The notes under the pieces are model-generated. The model was not told where the DNA came from. It saw only the letters and a program-made list of their open reading frames with translations, and did not search any database. Below, piece by piece: positions 1 to 8,734 of a stretch of DNA of 64,000 nt. Where the stretch lies: contig NC_015677.1 of assembly GCF_000215705.1 (NCBI RefSeq), forward strand, positions 1,438,001 to 1,502,000. Reading direction: 5' to 3'. The DNA comes from Ramlibacter tataouinensis TTB310 (GTDB taxonomy: Bacteria > Pseudomonadota > Gammaproteobacteria > Burkholderiales > Burkholderiaceae_C). The position numbers were made by a program, and so were the translations under genes. Position 1 is the stretch's first letter, and each line of letters opens with the position of its first letter.

Positions 1-97
1 CGCCTTTGTTGTTCTAGCGAAGCAGCCGGACCTGCAACCACCGGGTAAACCCCGGGGCTTTGACGGGCTGCGGGCTGAAAACATCGCTACTCAATGA

Positions 98-109
98 AAT
101 AATGATATT
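98..109 (+). promoter_or_regulatory. Candidate SoxR operator upstream of soxR
   Basis: AATAATGATATT lies about 60 bp upstream of the soxR start in an AT-rich island inside otherwise very GC-rich DNA. A one-mismatch copy, AATGATGATATT, lies upstream of soxC at 2011-2022. Both sit in front of the two likely transcription starts of the sox cluster, which fits binding by the ArsR-type repressor. Binding itself is inference. Confidence 0.45.
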
Positions 110-170
110 GCATGGACGTTGCTCCCTTCTCCTGGGCTGCGCGACACGAGTCCATCTTGCTGGGAGCCCC

Positions 171-500
171 ATGGCAAAACGTGCATCCGCCGCTAGCGCT
201 ACCGAATCGGACGAGGTCTTCGAGTTGGCCGCGGAGGTGTTCCGCGTGATGGCGGCGCCCATGCGCCTGAAGATCATCAGCAGCCTGTGCCAGGGCGAGA
301 AGAACGTGAGCCAGCTGCTGGAGGAGATCGACACCACCCAGCCCAACATGTCCCAGCACCTCAACACGCTCTACCAGGCGGGCGTGTTGGGCCGGCGGCG
401 CGAGGGCGTGCAGATCTACTACCGCATCATTAACGACAGGGTGGTGACGCTGTGCCGGGCGGTATGCACCCAGATCGCGATCGAGGCGGACTCGAGGTGA
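171..500 (+). CDS. soxR: SoxR, ArsR-family sox repressor
   Basis: A 109-residue winged-helix regulator of the ArsR/SmtB family at the head of the sox cluster. The start chosen is ATG 171, preceded by GGGAG; an in-frame extension upstream lacks a good site. The helix-turn-helix is around residues 47-68 (VSQLLEEIDTTQPNMSQHL) and the wing around 73-86. Cys40 lies before the recognition region, and Cys95 and Cys99 lie in the C-terminal helix. Related sulfide/persulfide sensors (SqrR, BigR, SoxR) use a cysteine pair in comparable places, so a redox or persulfide switch is likely (inference). Its stop overlaps the start of the next gene (GTGA), so the two are translationally coupled. It probably represses sox expression until thiosulfate-derived sulfane sulfur is present. 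Confidence 0.85.
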   Translation: MAKRASAASATESDEVFELAAEVFRVMAAPMRLKIISSLCQGEKNVSQLLEEIDTTQPNMSQHLNTLYQAGVLGRRREGVQIYYRIINDRVVTLCRAVCTQIAIEADSR

Positions 501-1462
501 GCCCTGCCAGGCGCCTGGCCCTGGGTGCGGGCGCGGCGCTCGGGTTGGCGGCTGTGGTGCCGGCCCATGTCATGGCGCAAACGCAGGCCACGGCCGCAGT
601 CGCGGCCGTGCAGGTGTCTCCTTCCGCCTGGTACGTCCAGGGGTTATCGGCGCTGGGCACGGCCGCCAACCGCAACTTCATCTCCAACGCCGGCTTCATC
701 GCCACGCCCGAAGGTGTCGTGGTGATCGATGCCCTGGGTTCCCCTCGGCTGGCCCGGGAGCTGATGGCGGAGATCTGGCGGGTCAGCCGGCGCAAGGTGA
801 CGCATGTGATCGTGACCCACTACCACGCCGACCACATCTACGGCTTGCAGGAGTTCCAGGCGGCGGGCGCGCGCATCCTGGCCGGTCCTGGTGCGCTGGA
901 GTACCTCCACTCCGACGCCGCCGCCTCGCGCCTGGCCGCCTCGCGGGTCGAACTGGCCCCCTGGGTCGACGAGCAGACCCGGCTGGTGCATGCCGACGAG
1001 TGGATCGGCAGCCGGCGCGAACTGGTGCTGGGCGGCGTGCGTCTTTCGCTGATCCCGGTGGGGCCGGCGCACACGCCGGAAGACCTGGTCGTGTTCCTGC
1101 CCTCGGAGAAAGTGCTGTTCGCTGGCGATCTCGTCTTTCGCGGCCGCCTCCCCTTCGTTGGCCAGGCCAATAGCGGGCGGTGGATCAGGGCGCTGGACAC
1201 CCTTCTGGCGTTGGACGCCCATGTGATCGTGCCCGGGCATGGGCCGCTGTCCACCTCGGCGCGACAGGACGTGCAACTCATGCGCGACTACCTGGGCCAC
1301 CTACGCGAAACCATGGGCCGAGCGGCGCGCGAGATGGAGCCGTTCGACCAGGCCTATGCCCGCACCGACTGGTCGCGTTTCGAGCAGCTGCCGCTGTTCC
1401 GCGTGGCTAACCGGATGAACGCCTACAACACCTACCTCCTGATGGAGCGGGAGGAGCGTTGA
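497..1462 (+). CDS. Secreted metallo-beta-lactamase-fold hydrolase (SoxH-like)
   Basis: A 321-residue protein starting at GTG 497, which overlaps the soxR stop. The N-terminus holds two arginines followed by a hydrophobic stretch ending in AHVMA, a signal peptide that could be Tat type. The metallo-beta-lactamase metal motif THYHADH is around residue 110, and downstream His/Asp ligands are visible in FAGDLVF and VPGHGP. Similar periplasmic hydrolases accompany sox genes (SoxH of Paracoccus) and quinoprotein relay systems. The substrate is not known; a sulfur compound or persulfide is an inference from position. The gene is coupled to the following thioredoxin gene by a TTGA overlap. Confidence 0.75.
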   Translation: MSPARRLALGAGAALGLAAVVPAHVMAQTQATAAVAAVQVSPSAWYVQGLSALGTAANRNFISNAGFIATPEGVVVIDALGSPRLARELMAEIWRVSRRKVTHVIVTHYHADHIYGLQEFQAAGARILAGPGALEYLHSDAAASRLAASRVELAPWVDEQTRLVHADEWIGSRRELVLGGVRLSLIPVGPAHTPEDLVVFLPSEKVLFAGDLVFRGRLPFVGQANSGRWIRALDTLLALDAHVIVPGHGPLSTSARQDVQLMRDYLGHLRETMGRAAREMEPFDQAYARTDWSRFEQLPLFRVANRMNAYNTYLLMEREER

Positions 1463-1926
1463 GGCGCCGCCTGTTCGCGGGCTTGGTGTCGCTGTGCCTG
1501 ACGACCTTGGCAGGGGCTGCCCAACGGGAGCGCAAGCCGCTGCTGCCGGCCCCGCGCTCGCTCGGGGACGAGCTTGCCGCCGCCCTGGCGACCGGGCAGC
1601 CGCTGCTGGTGCTGGTCAGTCTCGAGGGCTGTCCCTGGTGCAAGCTGGTGCGCGAGAGTTACCTGGCGCCCCTGCGGCACGGCCACGCCTTGCCCGTGGT
1701 GCAGGTGGACATGGGCAGCCGCCAGGCGCTGCAGGACTTCGCCGGTGCCTGGCGCACCCATGAGGAGATGGTGCGCGCATGGCGCGTGGACACCGCGCCG
1801 ACGCTGTTGTTTTTCGGCCGCGGCGCCAGGGAGGTGGCGCCCAGGCTGGTGGGGGCTGCCGCCGACTTCTACGGCGCCTACCTCGAAGAGCGCCTGCACC
1901 GGGCGCGCGGCGCGGTCCGGCCCTGA
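1459..1926 (+). CDS. Periplasmic thioredoxin-like protein (SoxS/SoxW-like)
   Basis: A 155-residue protein with a short N-terminal signal sequence (residues 1-21, ending GAA) and a thioredoxin-fold active site CPWC at residues 58-61. The cis-proline segment TAPT lies before the last strands. The start is TTG 1459, overlapping the stop of the previous gene and preceded by a strong GGGAGGAGC ribosome site. In Paracoccus and Starkeya small thioredoxins (SoxS, SoxW) keep SoxY reduced and active. The same reductive role for the SoxYZ carrier is likely here, but the family name cannot be fixed from sequence alone. No ccdA/soxV membrane electron donor is present in the window. Confidence 0.75.
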   Translation: MRRRLFAGLVSLCLTTLAGAAQRERKPLLPAPRSLGDELAAALATGQPLLVLVSLEGCPWCKLVRESYLAPLRHGHALPVVQVDMGSRQALQDFAGAWRTHEEMVRAWRVDTAPTLLFFGRGAREVAPRLVGAAADFYGAYLEERLHRARGAVRP

Positions 1927-2010
1927 GGTTCGGGCGCGCCGTCGCGGATATTCAGGGTTTGCCCCGATCAAAGGGGATGGTGCTGGCTGCGATTGATCGA
2001 TATATTCACC

Positions 2011-2022
2011 AATGATGATATT
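2011..2022 (+). promoter_or_regulatory. Candidate SoxR operator and promoter before soxC
   Basis: AATGATGATATT matches the element upstream of soxR at 11 of 12 positions. It overlaps a plausible sigma-70 promoter, TTGATC at 1993-1998 and GATATT at 2017-2022 with an 18-bp spacer, about 30 bp before the soxC start. This suggests a second, separately repressed transcription unit soxCDYZAXB. The promoter assignment is by eye. Confidence 0.45.
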
Positions 2023-2051
2023 CTGATGGACCGAAGAGGGTAGAGAACAGG

Positions 2052-3416
2052 ATGGCCGACATGCAAGACCCAAGGCAAGGGCGCCTGCGCAAGGCGCCTG
2101 AGAGTTTCCTGGACCGTGCGGCCATCGCGGCGGTGATGCAGGAAGCGCGCAACGGCCGGCGCGGCTTCATCCGCGGCGCCTTTGCAGCAGCGGCCGCGGG
2201 GCTGGCCGCCCCGGCGCCCGCCCGGCAGGCTCCCGCGCCGGGCGCGGCCGCGGATCCGAACATCGTCAACCTGCCGGAACACACGCGGGGCCTGGGACGG
2301 CCGGTGGTCACCGACGGCTATGGCAAGCCGTCGCGTTACGAAGCCAACCTGCAGCGGCGTCAGAGCCCGGGCCTGACCCAGACCACCCAGGCCTCGGTCT
2401 CTTTCGCGCCGCTGCAGTCCCTGTTCGGCATCGTGACGCCAAGCGGCCTGCATTTCGAGCGGCATCACCAGGGCTGGTGGGACATCGACCCTTCGAAGCA
2501 CCGCCTCATGATCAACGGTCTGGTCAGGACGCCCCAGGTCTTCACCGTTGACGATCTGATGCGGCTGCCTTCGCATTCGCGTTTCCATTTCCTCGAATGC
2601 GGCGCCAACACCGGCATGGAATGGGGCAATGTCGCCGTGCCCACAGTGCAGTACACGCACGGCATGATTTCCTGCAGCGAATTCACCGGCGTGCCGCTGA
2701 TCACGCTGCTCGAGATGGCAGGAGCCGACTTCAGCCGCGGCAAGTTCCTGCTGGCCGAGGGGGCGGATGGTTCGTCCATGACACGCACCATCCCCATGAG
2801 CCTGGTGCGCTCCGGCGAGGTGATGGTCGCCTGGGGCCAGAACGGCGAGATGCTCAGGCCCGAGAACGGATATCCGCTGCGGCTGGTGGTGCCCGGCGTG
2901 CAGGGGGTCAGCTGGGTCAAGTACCTGCGCCGCATCGAGGTGGGCGACATGCCCTACGGGACCAAGGACGAGGTGCTCCACTATGTGGACCTAATGCCCG
3001 ACGGCCTGCACCGGCAGTACACCAGCCTCCAGGAGTGCAAGAGCGTGGTGACCACCCCGTCCGGCGGTCAGGTCCTGCTGGACAAGGGGTTCTACAGCAT
3101 CAGCGGCCTGGCCTGGTCGGGCCGCGGGAAGGTCAAGCGCGTGGATGTCTCCGTCGATGGCGGGCGTCACTGGCGCCAGGCGCGGCTGCAGCCGCCGGTG
3201 CTGGACAAGTGCCTGACCCGCTTCAGCATCGACTGGGTATGGGACGGCCGGCCGGCCATCGTGCAGAGCCGCGCAACCGACGACACCGGCCATGTGCAGC
3301 CCACCTATCGGCAATTGCGGGCGGTGCGCGGCTCGCGCTCCATCTACCACAACAATGCCATACAGTCCTGGCTGATCAAGGAAGACGGGGAGGTGAGCAA
3401 TGTCCAGCTTGCTTAA
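2052..3416 (+). CDS. soxC: SoxC, sulfane dehydrogenase molybdenum subunit
   Basis: A 454-residue protein of the sulfite-oxidase fold. A twin-arginine export motif RRGFIRG sits at residues 36-42 after a cytosolic extension, followed by an alanine-rich hydrophobic stretch. The molybdopterin domain holds the metal-ligand cysteine in FLECGANTGMEW (Cys183), and the C-terminal dimerisation domain (about residues 330-440) follows the family layout. With SoxD it oxidises the SoxY-bound sulfane sulfur in the periplasm, so thiosulfate can go to sulfate without sulfur globules. It overlaps soxD by 17 bp. Length and motifs match intact SoxC proteins. Confidence 0.95.
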   Translation: MADMQDPRQGRLRKAPESFLDRAAIAAVMQEARNGRRGFIRGAFAAAAAGLAAPAPARQAPAPGAAADPNIVNLPEHTRGLGRPVVTDGYGKPSRYEANLQRRQSPGLTQTTQASVSFAPLQSLFGIVTPSGLHFERHHQGWWDIDPSKHRLMINGLVRTPQVFTVDDLMRLPSHSRFHFLECGANTGMEWGNVAVPTVQYTHGMISCSEFTGVPLITLLEMAGADFSRGKFLLAEGADGSSMTRTIPMSLVRSGEVMVAWGQNGEMLRPENGYPLRLVVPGVQGVSWVKYLRRIEVGDMPYGTKDEVLHYVDLMPDGLHRQYTSLQECKSVVTTPSGGQVLLDKGFYSISGLAWSGRGKVKRVDVSVDGGRHWRQARLQPPVLDKCLTRFSIDWVWDGRPAIVQSRATDDTGHVQPTYRQLRAVRGSRSIYHNNAIQSWLIKEDGEVSNVQLA

Positions 3417-4494
3417 GCGCGCCTGCGGTCTGTTGCTGGGGCTGGCGGCCCTGCAGGTCCTGGCGCAGGCGATGCCCGCCGCCCAGCGCTTTCCCGGCAT
3501 AGGCCGCGCCGCGACGGCGCAGGAGGTGCAGGCCTGGGACACCGATGTGCGGCCCGACTTCAAGGGCCTGCCCAAGGGCAGCGGCTCCGTCGCCAAGGGC
3601 CAGGAGGTGTGGGAGGCCAAGTGCGCCTCCTGCCACGGCGTGTTCGGCGAATCGAACGAGGTATTCGCTCCCCTGGTGGGCGGCACGACCGACGAAGACG
3701 CCAGGACGGGAAGGGTCGGCAATCTGCGGCGCAGCGATTACCCCGGCCGCACCACCATGATGAAGCTGTCCCAGGTCTCGACCTTGTGGGACTACATCAA
3801 CCGGGCAATGCCGTGGAACAGCCCCAAATCCCTGAGCGTGGAGGAGGTCTATGGCGTCACGGCCTACATCCTGCACCTGGGCGGGGTGGTGCCGGCGGAC
3901 TTCACACTCCGCGACGGCAACATCACCCAGGTGCAGCAAAAGCTGCCGAACCGCAATGGCAAGACCACCGACCACGGCCTGTGGCCGGGGCGCGAATTCG
4001 ACGGCACCACGGTTCCCGACGTGCAAGGCTCGACCTGCATGAGCAATTGCTCGGTGGAACCCAAGGTGGCTTCCATGCTGCCCGATTTCGCCCGCGACGC
4101 CCATGGCAACCTCGCCGAACAGAACCGCCTGGTCGGGCCGCAGCGCGGCGCCCGCACGGCCAGCCCGGTTGCCGGCGGCGCAGCCCCCGTCGCTGCCGCC
4201 CCGCAGGTTGTCGCGCAGGCCGGACCCCCCGGTGCGCGCGCCACCGAGGCTGCCCGGGCCCGAGCCCTGGCTCAGGCCAGCAACTGCACGGCCTGTCATG
4301 CGCCCGACCGCAGGCTGGTGGGGCCGAGCTGGGCCGAGATCGCGGGCAGGCACAAAGGCAACGCCGCCTACCTGAGCGGAAAAATCCGCGCGGGCGGGAT
4401 CGGCGCTTGGGGAAACATCCCGATGCCGCCACAATCGCTCGGCGAGGACGATGCGCTGCTCCTTGGCAACTGGCTCGCCGCCGGTGCGCCATGA
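3400..4494 (+). CDS. soxD: SoxD, dihaem cytochrome c subunit of SoxCD
   Basis: A 364-residue periplasmic cytochrome. An N-terminal signal peptide (about residues 1-24, ending AQA) precedes two class I cytochrome c domains. The haem-binding motifs are CASCH at residues 75-79 and CTACH at 296-300, joined by an Ala/Pro-rich linker around residues 245-285. SoxD takes electrons from SoxC and passes them to small c-type cytochromes. The start ATG lies inside the end of soxC, a typical soxCD arrangement. Presence of both haem motifs indicates an intact gene. Confidence 0.93.
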   Translation: MSSLLKRACGLLLGLAALQVLAQAMPAAQRFPGIGRAATAQEVQAWDTDVRPDFKGLPKGSGSVAKGQEVWEAKCASCHGVFGESNEVFAPLVGGTTDEDARTGRVGNLRRSDYPGRTTMMKLSQVSTLWDYINRAMPWNSPKSLSVEEVYGVTAYILHLGGVVPADFTLRDGNITQVQQKLPNRNGKTTDHGLWPGREFDGTTVPDVQGSTCMSNCSVEPKVASMLPDFARDAHGNLAEQNRLVGPQRGARTASPVAGGAAPVAAAPQVVAQAGPPGARATEAARARALAQASNCTACHAPDRRLVGPSWAEIAGRHKGNAAYLSGKIRAGGIGAWGNIPMPPQSLGEDDALLLGNWLAAGAP

Positions 4495-4568
4495 GCGGGG
4501 CGGGGGATAACCCTGTGGGCCGATTACCATCACTTTATTAGCATGTACTTAAATTCAAGGAGATGCGC

Positions 4569-5024
4569 ATGCAAACCCGTCGCCAGAACATGAAGCAGAC
4601 CGTCGCACTCGTGGGCGCGCTGGCGTCCACCGGCCTGCTGCCCCTGCCGGCCCGCGCCTTCAACAAGAAGGCCTTCGAGGCCAAGTCGGTGCTGGATGCC
4701 GCCAAAGCCTTCGGCGGCGACACGTTGGTGGAAAGCAAGGAGGTCACGATCCAGGGCCCCGACATCGCCGAGAACGGCGCGGTTGTGCCGCTGGGCGCCG
4801 CCACCACCGCGGCCGGCGTGAAGCACATGCTGATCCTGGTAGAGAAGAACCCGAACGTGCTGGTGGCCATGTTCAACGTGAGCGACGCCGTGGTGCCGAA
4901 CTTCGCAACGCGCGCGAAGATGGGCCAATCCTCCGACGTTTACGCCCTGGCCGTCATGAACGACGGCAGGGCGTTGTTCGCCAAGAAGGAAGTCAAGGTC
5001 ACGCTGGGCGGCTGCGGCGGCTGA
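4569..5024 (+). CDS. soxY: SoxY, sulfur-carrier subunit of SoxYZ
   Basis: A 151-residue protein. ATG 4569 is preferred over ATG 4563 because AAGGAG at 4557-4562 gives correct spacing only to the former. The N-terminus has a Tat-like TRRQNMK sequence and a hydrophobic region ending PARA. The C-terminus is the diagnostic GGCGG swinging arm, whose cysteine (residue 149) carries the thiosulfate-derived sulfur through the Sox cycle. SoxY lies directly before soxZ and is co-exported with it by the Tat route. A 74-bp gap with AT-rich sequence separates it from soxD. Confidence 0.95.
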   Translation: MQTRRQNMKQTVALVGALASTGLLPLPARAFNKKAFEAKSVLDAAKAFGGDTLVESKEVTIQGPDIAENGAVVPLGAATTAAGVKHMLILVEKNPNVLVAMFNVSDAVVPNFATRAKMGQSSDVYALAVMNDGRALFAKKEVKVTLGGCGG

Positions 5025-5081
5025 ACCCGTCGGAAGAAGAACGCGCCCCGCAGCGACAGCTAGCAAACAGGAGATATCCAA

Positions 5082-5393
5082 ATGGCAGATCCGATGCGCA
5101 TCCGCGCCCAGGCCCAGGAGGGCAACGCACTCGTGCGAGTCCTCATGAGCCACGAGATGGAAACCGGCCAGCGCCGAGATGCAAGCGGCAAGGTCATTCC
5201 GGCCTGGCACATCATCGAGGTGAGCGTTGCCCACAACGGCAAGAACGTGATGACGGCCGAATGGGGCCCGGCGGTGGCCAAGAACCCTTTCCTGCAATTC
5301 ACCGTCAAGAACGCCAAGGCCGGCGACAAGATCGCGGTGAGCTGGAAGGACAACAAGGGCGACAGCCGCACCGACGAGGCAACTGTTTCCTAA
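5082..5393 (+). CDS. soxZ: SoxZ, SoxY partner
   Basis: A 103-residue all-beta protein with no signal peptide, which fits co-export with Tat-targeted SoxY. The sequence begins with MADPMRIRAQAQ and has the SoxZ core (VRVLMSHEMETGQR, VSWKDNKGDSRTDE). AGGAGA lies a short distance upstream of the ATG. It forms the heterodimer on which SoxAX, SoxB and SoxCD act in turn. Length is as usual for the family. Confidence 0.95.
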   Translation: MADPMRIRAQAQEGNALVRVLMSHEMETGQRRDASGKVIPAWHIIEVSVAHNGKNVMTAEWGPAVAKNPFLQFTVKNAKAGDKIAVSWKDNKGDSRTDEATVS

Positions 5394-5450
5394 TGACGGC
5401 AGCTGCCGGCCGCCAGGGCCGGACGCCGCCAAAGATTTGGAGGGAGATTG

Positions 5451-6254
5451 ATGAGGACCGTGCGCACATCGTTGATGCTGGGCGTCGGCCTGATGGCGGG
5501 GAGCGCCGCATGGGCGCAGAAATCCACCACCGAGGCCATTGAGGAATACCGCGCCATGCTGGCGGACGGCAATCCTGCCGAGCTGTTCGAAGCCAAGGGC
5601 GAGGAGTTGTGGAAGCAGCGGCGCGGGCCCAAAGCCGCGTCGCTCGAACGCTGCGATCTGGGCAAGGGCCCGGGGGTTGTGAAAGGCGCATTCGTGGAGC
5701 TGCCGCGCTACTTTGCCGACACCGGCAAGGTGCAGGACCTCGAGTCGCGTCTGGTCACCTGCATGGAGCGGCTGCAGGGCTTCAACGCGGCGGAAATCGC
5801 CAAGACGCCGTTTGGCCGCGGCGAGATGGCCAACGTCACGGCCCTGGCCACCTGGATCGCTGCCGCATCCAAAGGCATGGCCTTCAACCTGCCGCAGGCG
5901 CATCCCATGGAGCGCACGTTCTACGAGGCGGGCAAGCGCATGTTCTTCATGCGTGGCGGCACGCATGACTTCTCCTGCGCCTCCTGCCACGGCGAGGAGG
6001 GGAAGCGGATCCGGCTGCAGGAACTGCCCAACCTCACCAGAAGCCCCGGCGACGGCGTCGGCTTCGCGGCGTGGCCCGCCTACCGCGTCTCCAACGGCCA
6101 GATGTGGAGCATGCAACTGCGGCTCAACGACTGTTTCCGCCAGCAGCGCTTCCCCTACCCGGAGTTCGGAAGCGATGCACTGACCGCCCTGAGCACCTAC
6201 CTGGGCGTCAATGCCAAGGGCGCCAAGTCGGCCGCTCCCACCCTCAAGCGCTGA
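5451..6254 (+). CDS. soxA: SoxA, L-cysteine S-thiosulfotransferase catalytic subunit
   Basis: A 267-residue secreted cytochrome with a signal peptide (residues 1-22, ending AWA). ATG 5451 is used because GGAGGGA lies just upstream. Only one haem motif is present, CASCH at 176-180. The N-terminal domain has two cysteines (in LERCDLG and LVTCMER) without a CxxCH, the pattern of monohaem SoxA proteins in which a disulfide replaces the first haem. The persulfide active-site cysteine is probably Cys228 in NDCFRQQRFP. With SoxX it attaches thiosulfate to the SoxY cysteine. Confidence 0.94.
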   Translation: MRTVRTSLMLGVGLMAGSAAWAQKSTTEAIEEYRAMLADGNPAELFEAKGEELWKQRRGPKAASLERCDLGKGPGVVKGAFVELPRYFADTGKVQDLESRLVTCMERLQGFNAAEIAKTPFGRGEMANVTALATWIAAASKGMAFNLPQAHPMERTFYEAGKRMFFMRGGTHDFSCASCHGEEGKRIRLQELPNLTRSPGDGVGFAAWPAYRVSNGQMWSMQLRLNDCFRQQRFPYPEFGSDALTALSTYLGVNAKGAKSAAPTLKR

Positions 6255-6268
6255 AGGAGAGACACGAC

Positions 6269-6922
6269 ATGAAGACACCGCGTTCCGGTGGGGCCGCCGC
6301 CCTCGTGGCGGCGCTGACGGTCGGCTGCGCCGCCCTGGGGGGCGGTTCCTCGGCGGACCAGCTGGCTGCGGACATGGTCAAAGCCTCGTTCCGCAGCGAA
6401 GGCATCGCCAAGGTGGAGCGGGTGACCGGCATCGACGAAACGCTGCAGGCCTGCAACGCCGCCGACGTGGTCGGCAAGCCGCTCGACCCGGCGATCGCCA
6501 AGCGCCTCGAGGAAGCCAACCTCAAGACCGTGAAGTGGCCCTCGGACGGCAAGTTCCTTGGCGACTGGAAGCAGGGGGAGGCCATTGCCCAGAGCGGCCG
6601 GGGCCTGACCTGGACCGACGCGGCGAACACGGTCAACGGCGGCAACTGCTACAACTGCCACCAGATCTCCAAGGAGGAAATCTCCTTCGGCACCCTCGGC
6701 CCCAGCCTGTACAACTACGGCAAGCTCAGGGGTGTCGCCGACCCGGGCAGCACCGCGGCCAGGCCCGTCGTCGAGTACACCTGGGGCAAGATCTGGAACG
6801 CCAAGGCCTACAACGCCTGTTCCAACATGCCGCGCTCGGGCCACATGGGCAACCTCAACGAGCAGCAGATCAGGCATCTGATGGCGCTGCTGCTCGACCC
6901 GCAGTCACCCGTCAACAAGTAG
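6269..6922 (+). CDS. soxX: SoxX, cytochrome subunit of SoxAX
   Basis: A 217-residue monohaem cytochrome c. ATG 6269 follows GAAGGAGAG closely; longer in-frame versions run into soxA and are unlikely. The hydrophobic N-terminus ends LTVGC, a weak lipobox, so lipid anchoring is possible but not certain. The haem motif is CYNCH at 127-131 and the distal methionine ligand is Met187 in CSNMPRSG. The protein is longer than the shortest SoxX forms because of an extra N-terminal segment (about residues 30-100). It accepts electrons released when SoxA forms the SoxY-thiosulfonate. Confidence 0.92.
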   Translation: MKTPRSGGAAALVAALTVGCAALGGGSSADQLAADMVKASFRSEGIAKVERVTGIDETLQACNAADVVGKPLDPAIAKRLEEANLKTVKWPSDGKFLGDWKQGEAIAQSGRGLTWTDAANTVNGGNCYNCHQISKEEISFGTLGPSLYNYGKLRGVADPGSTAARPVVEYTWGKIWNAKAYNACSNMPRSGHMGNLNEQQIRHLMALLLDPQSPVNK

Positions 6923-6980
6923 CCGTGCGCGCGATCGCTCCAGGGGTGTCGAATACGGCTGCCGGCTCACCGCCTTCCCC

Positions 6981-8723
6981 ATGAATCTGAGCAAACGGGA
7001 TTTTCTGCAGGCGCTGGGTGCCGGCGCCGCGGCGGGCTTGTCCCTGGGCCGCTGGGCCGACGCCGACGCGGCTACGGCCGCCGCCGGGTTGTACGACATC
7101 CCCCGGTTCGGCAACGTGTCGTTCCTGCACATGACGGATTGCCATGGGCAGCTCAAGCCCGTGCATTTCCGCGAGCCCCACATGAACCTGGGCGTCGGCG
7201 GCATGAAAGGACGGCTGCCGCATCTGGTGGGCGAGTCCCTGCTGAAGGCGGCTGACCTGCGGCCCGGCACGGCGCAGGCACATGCGCTCACCTACCTGGA
7301 CTTCGAGAAGGCGGCGCGCCGCTATGGCAGGATGGGCGGATTCGCCCACATGGCCACGCTGGTCAAGCGGATGAAGGCCAGCCGGCCCGGCGCGCTGCTG
7401 CTCGATGGCGGGGACACCTGGCAGGGGTCGGCCACGGCGCTCTGGACGCGCGGCCAGGACATGGTCGATGCCTGCAAGCTGCTGGGCGTCGACGTGATGA
7501 CCGGCCACTGGGAATTCACGCTAGGGATGGAGCGGGTCCAGGAGATCATCGACCGGGACTTCAAGGGCCGCATCGCCTTCGTCGCGCAGAACGTCAAGAC
7601 CAGCGACTTCGGCGACCCGGTGTTCGAGCCCTACGTGATGCGCGAGATCAACGGCGTGCCCTGCGCCATCATCGGGCAGGCCTTCCCCTACACCCCCATC
7701 GCCAACCCGCGCTATTTCGTCTCGGACTGGGTCTTCGGCATCCAGGACGAGAACATGCAGAAGGTGGTGGACGAGGCGCGCGGCAAGGGTGCACAGGTGG
7801 TGGTGGTGCTGAGCCACAACGGCATGGACGTCGACCTGAAGATGGCCAGCCGCATCAGCGGCATCGACGCCATCCTGGGAGGCCACACGCACGACGGCAT
7901 GCCGGTGGCCTCCGTCGTGGCCAACCGGGGCGGGCAGACCCTGGTGACCAACGCCGGCTCGAACGGGAAGTTCCTGGGCGTGATGGACCTGGAGGTGAAG
8001 CAGGGCCGGGTCACCGGCTACCGTTACCGGCTGCTGCCCGTCTTCTCCAACATGCTGCCGGCGGACCCGGAAATGGACGACCTTATCACCCGCGTCCGGC
8101 AGCCGTACGCGGTTCGCCTGGGCGAGACGCTGGCAGTGACGGAAGGCACGCTGTACCGGCGCGGCAACTTCAACGGCACTGGCGACCAGCTGCTGCTGGA
8201 CGCGCTGATGGAGGTGCAGGGCGCCGAGATCGCGTTCTCGCCAGGCTTCCGCTGGGGCACGTCGCTGCTGGCGGGCCAGGGCATCACGCGCGAATGGCTG
8301 ATGGACATGACGGCCACCACTTATTCGTATGCCACGGTGAGCGAAATCAGCGGCGAGATGATCAAGACCATCCTCGAGGATGTCTGCGACAACCTCTTCA
8401 ACCCCGATCCCTATTACCAGCAGGGCGGCGACATGGTTCGCGTCGGCGGGCTGGCGTACAGCTGCAATCCTGCAGCGCCCATGGGCCGACGCATCGAAGA
8501 CATGCGCCTGGGCGGCAAGCCGATCGAGGCGTCCCGGCGCTACAAGGTGGCTGGCTGGGCCCCCGTGGCCGAAGAGGCGCGCCACAGCGGCGCGCCTGCG
8601 GTGTGGGAAGTGGTGGAGCAGTGGCTCAAGGCGCGTGGTGGCAAGGTCACGGCGCGCAAGCCGAACATGCCGCGGCTCACGGGGGCCGTACCGAACCCCG
8701 GCTTCGAGCCGAAAACCGTCTGA
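6981..8723 (+). CDS. soxB: SoxB, S-sulfosulfanyl-L-cysteine sulfohydrolase
   Basis: A 580-residue enzyme of the 5'-nucleotidase/calcineurin phosphoesterase family. A Tat-like signal (SKRDFLQALG then hydrophobic) precedes the dimanganese domain, whose ligand motifs are HMTDCHGQLKP, LDGGDTWQGS, the SoxB-specific GHWEFTLG, LSHNGMD and GGHTHDGMP. The C-terminal substrate-binding domain occupies about residues 370-560. SoxB hydrolyses sulfate from SoxY-bound thiosulfonate. It is the last core gene of the sox operon, 58 bp after soxX. Confidence 0.96.
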   Translation: MNLSKRDFLQALGAGAAAGLSLGRWADADAATAAAGLYDIPRFGNVSFLHMTDCHGQLKPVHFREPHMNLGVGGMKGRLPHLVGESLLKAADLRPGTAQAHALTYLDFEKAARRYGRMGGFAHMATLVKRMKASRPGALLLDGGDTWQGSATALWTRGQDMVDACKLLGVDVMTGHWEFTLGMERVQEIIDRDFKGRIAFVAQNVKTSDFGDPVFEPYVMREINGVPCAIIGQAFPYTPIANPRYFVSDWVFGIQDENMQKVVDEARGKGAQVVVVLSHNGMDVDLKMASRISGIDAILGGHTHDGMPVASVVANRGGQTLVTNAGSNGKFLGVMDLEVKQGRVTGYRYRLLPVFSNMLPADPEMDDLITRVRQPYAVRLGETLAVTEGTLYRRGNFNGTGDQLLLDALMEVQGAEIAFSPGFRWGTSLLAGQGITREWLMDMTATTYSYATVSEISGEMIKTILEDVCDNLFNPDPYYQQGGDMVRVGGLAYSCNPAAPMGRRIEDMRLGGKPIEASRRYKVAGWAPVAEEARHSGAPAVWEVVEQWLKARGGKVTARKPNMPRLTGAVPNPGFEPKTV

Positions 8724-8734
8724 GGGCGCCCCGG

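Noticed and set aside
1..170. A gene before soxR at the window edge
   Set aside because: Both strands have stops or only short frames. The region fits a promoter with an AT-rich operator-like patch.
6298..6330. Lipoprotein signal in SoxX (LTVGC)
   Set aside because: The residue at -3 is Thr, so the lipobox is weak. Ordinary signal-peptide processing is as likely; noted in the SoxX entry only.
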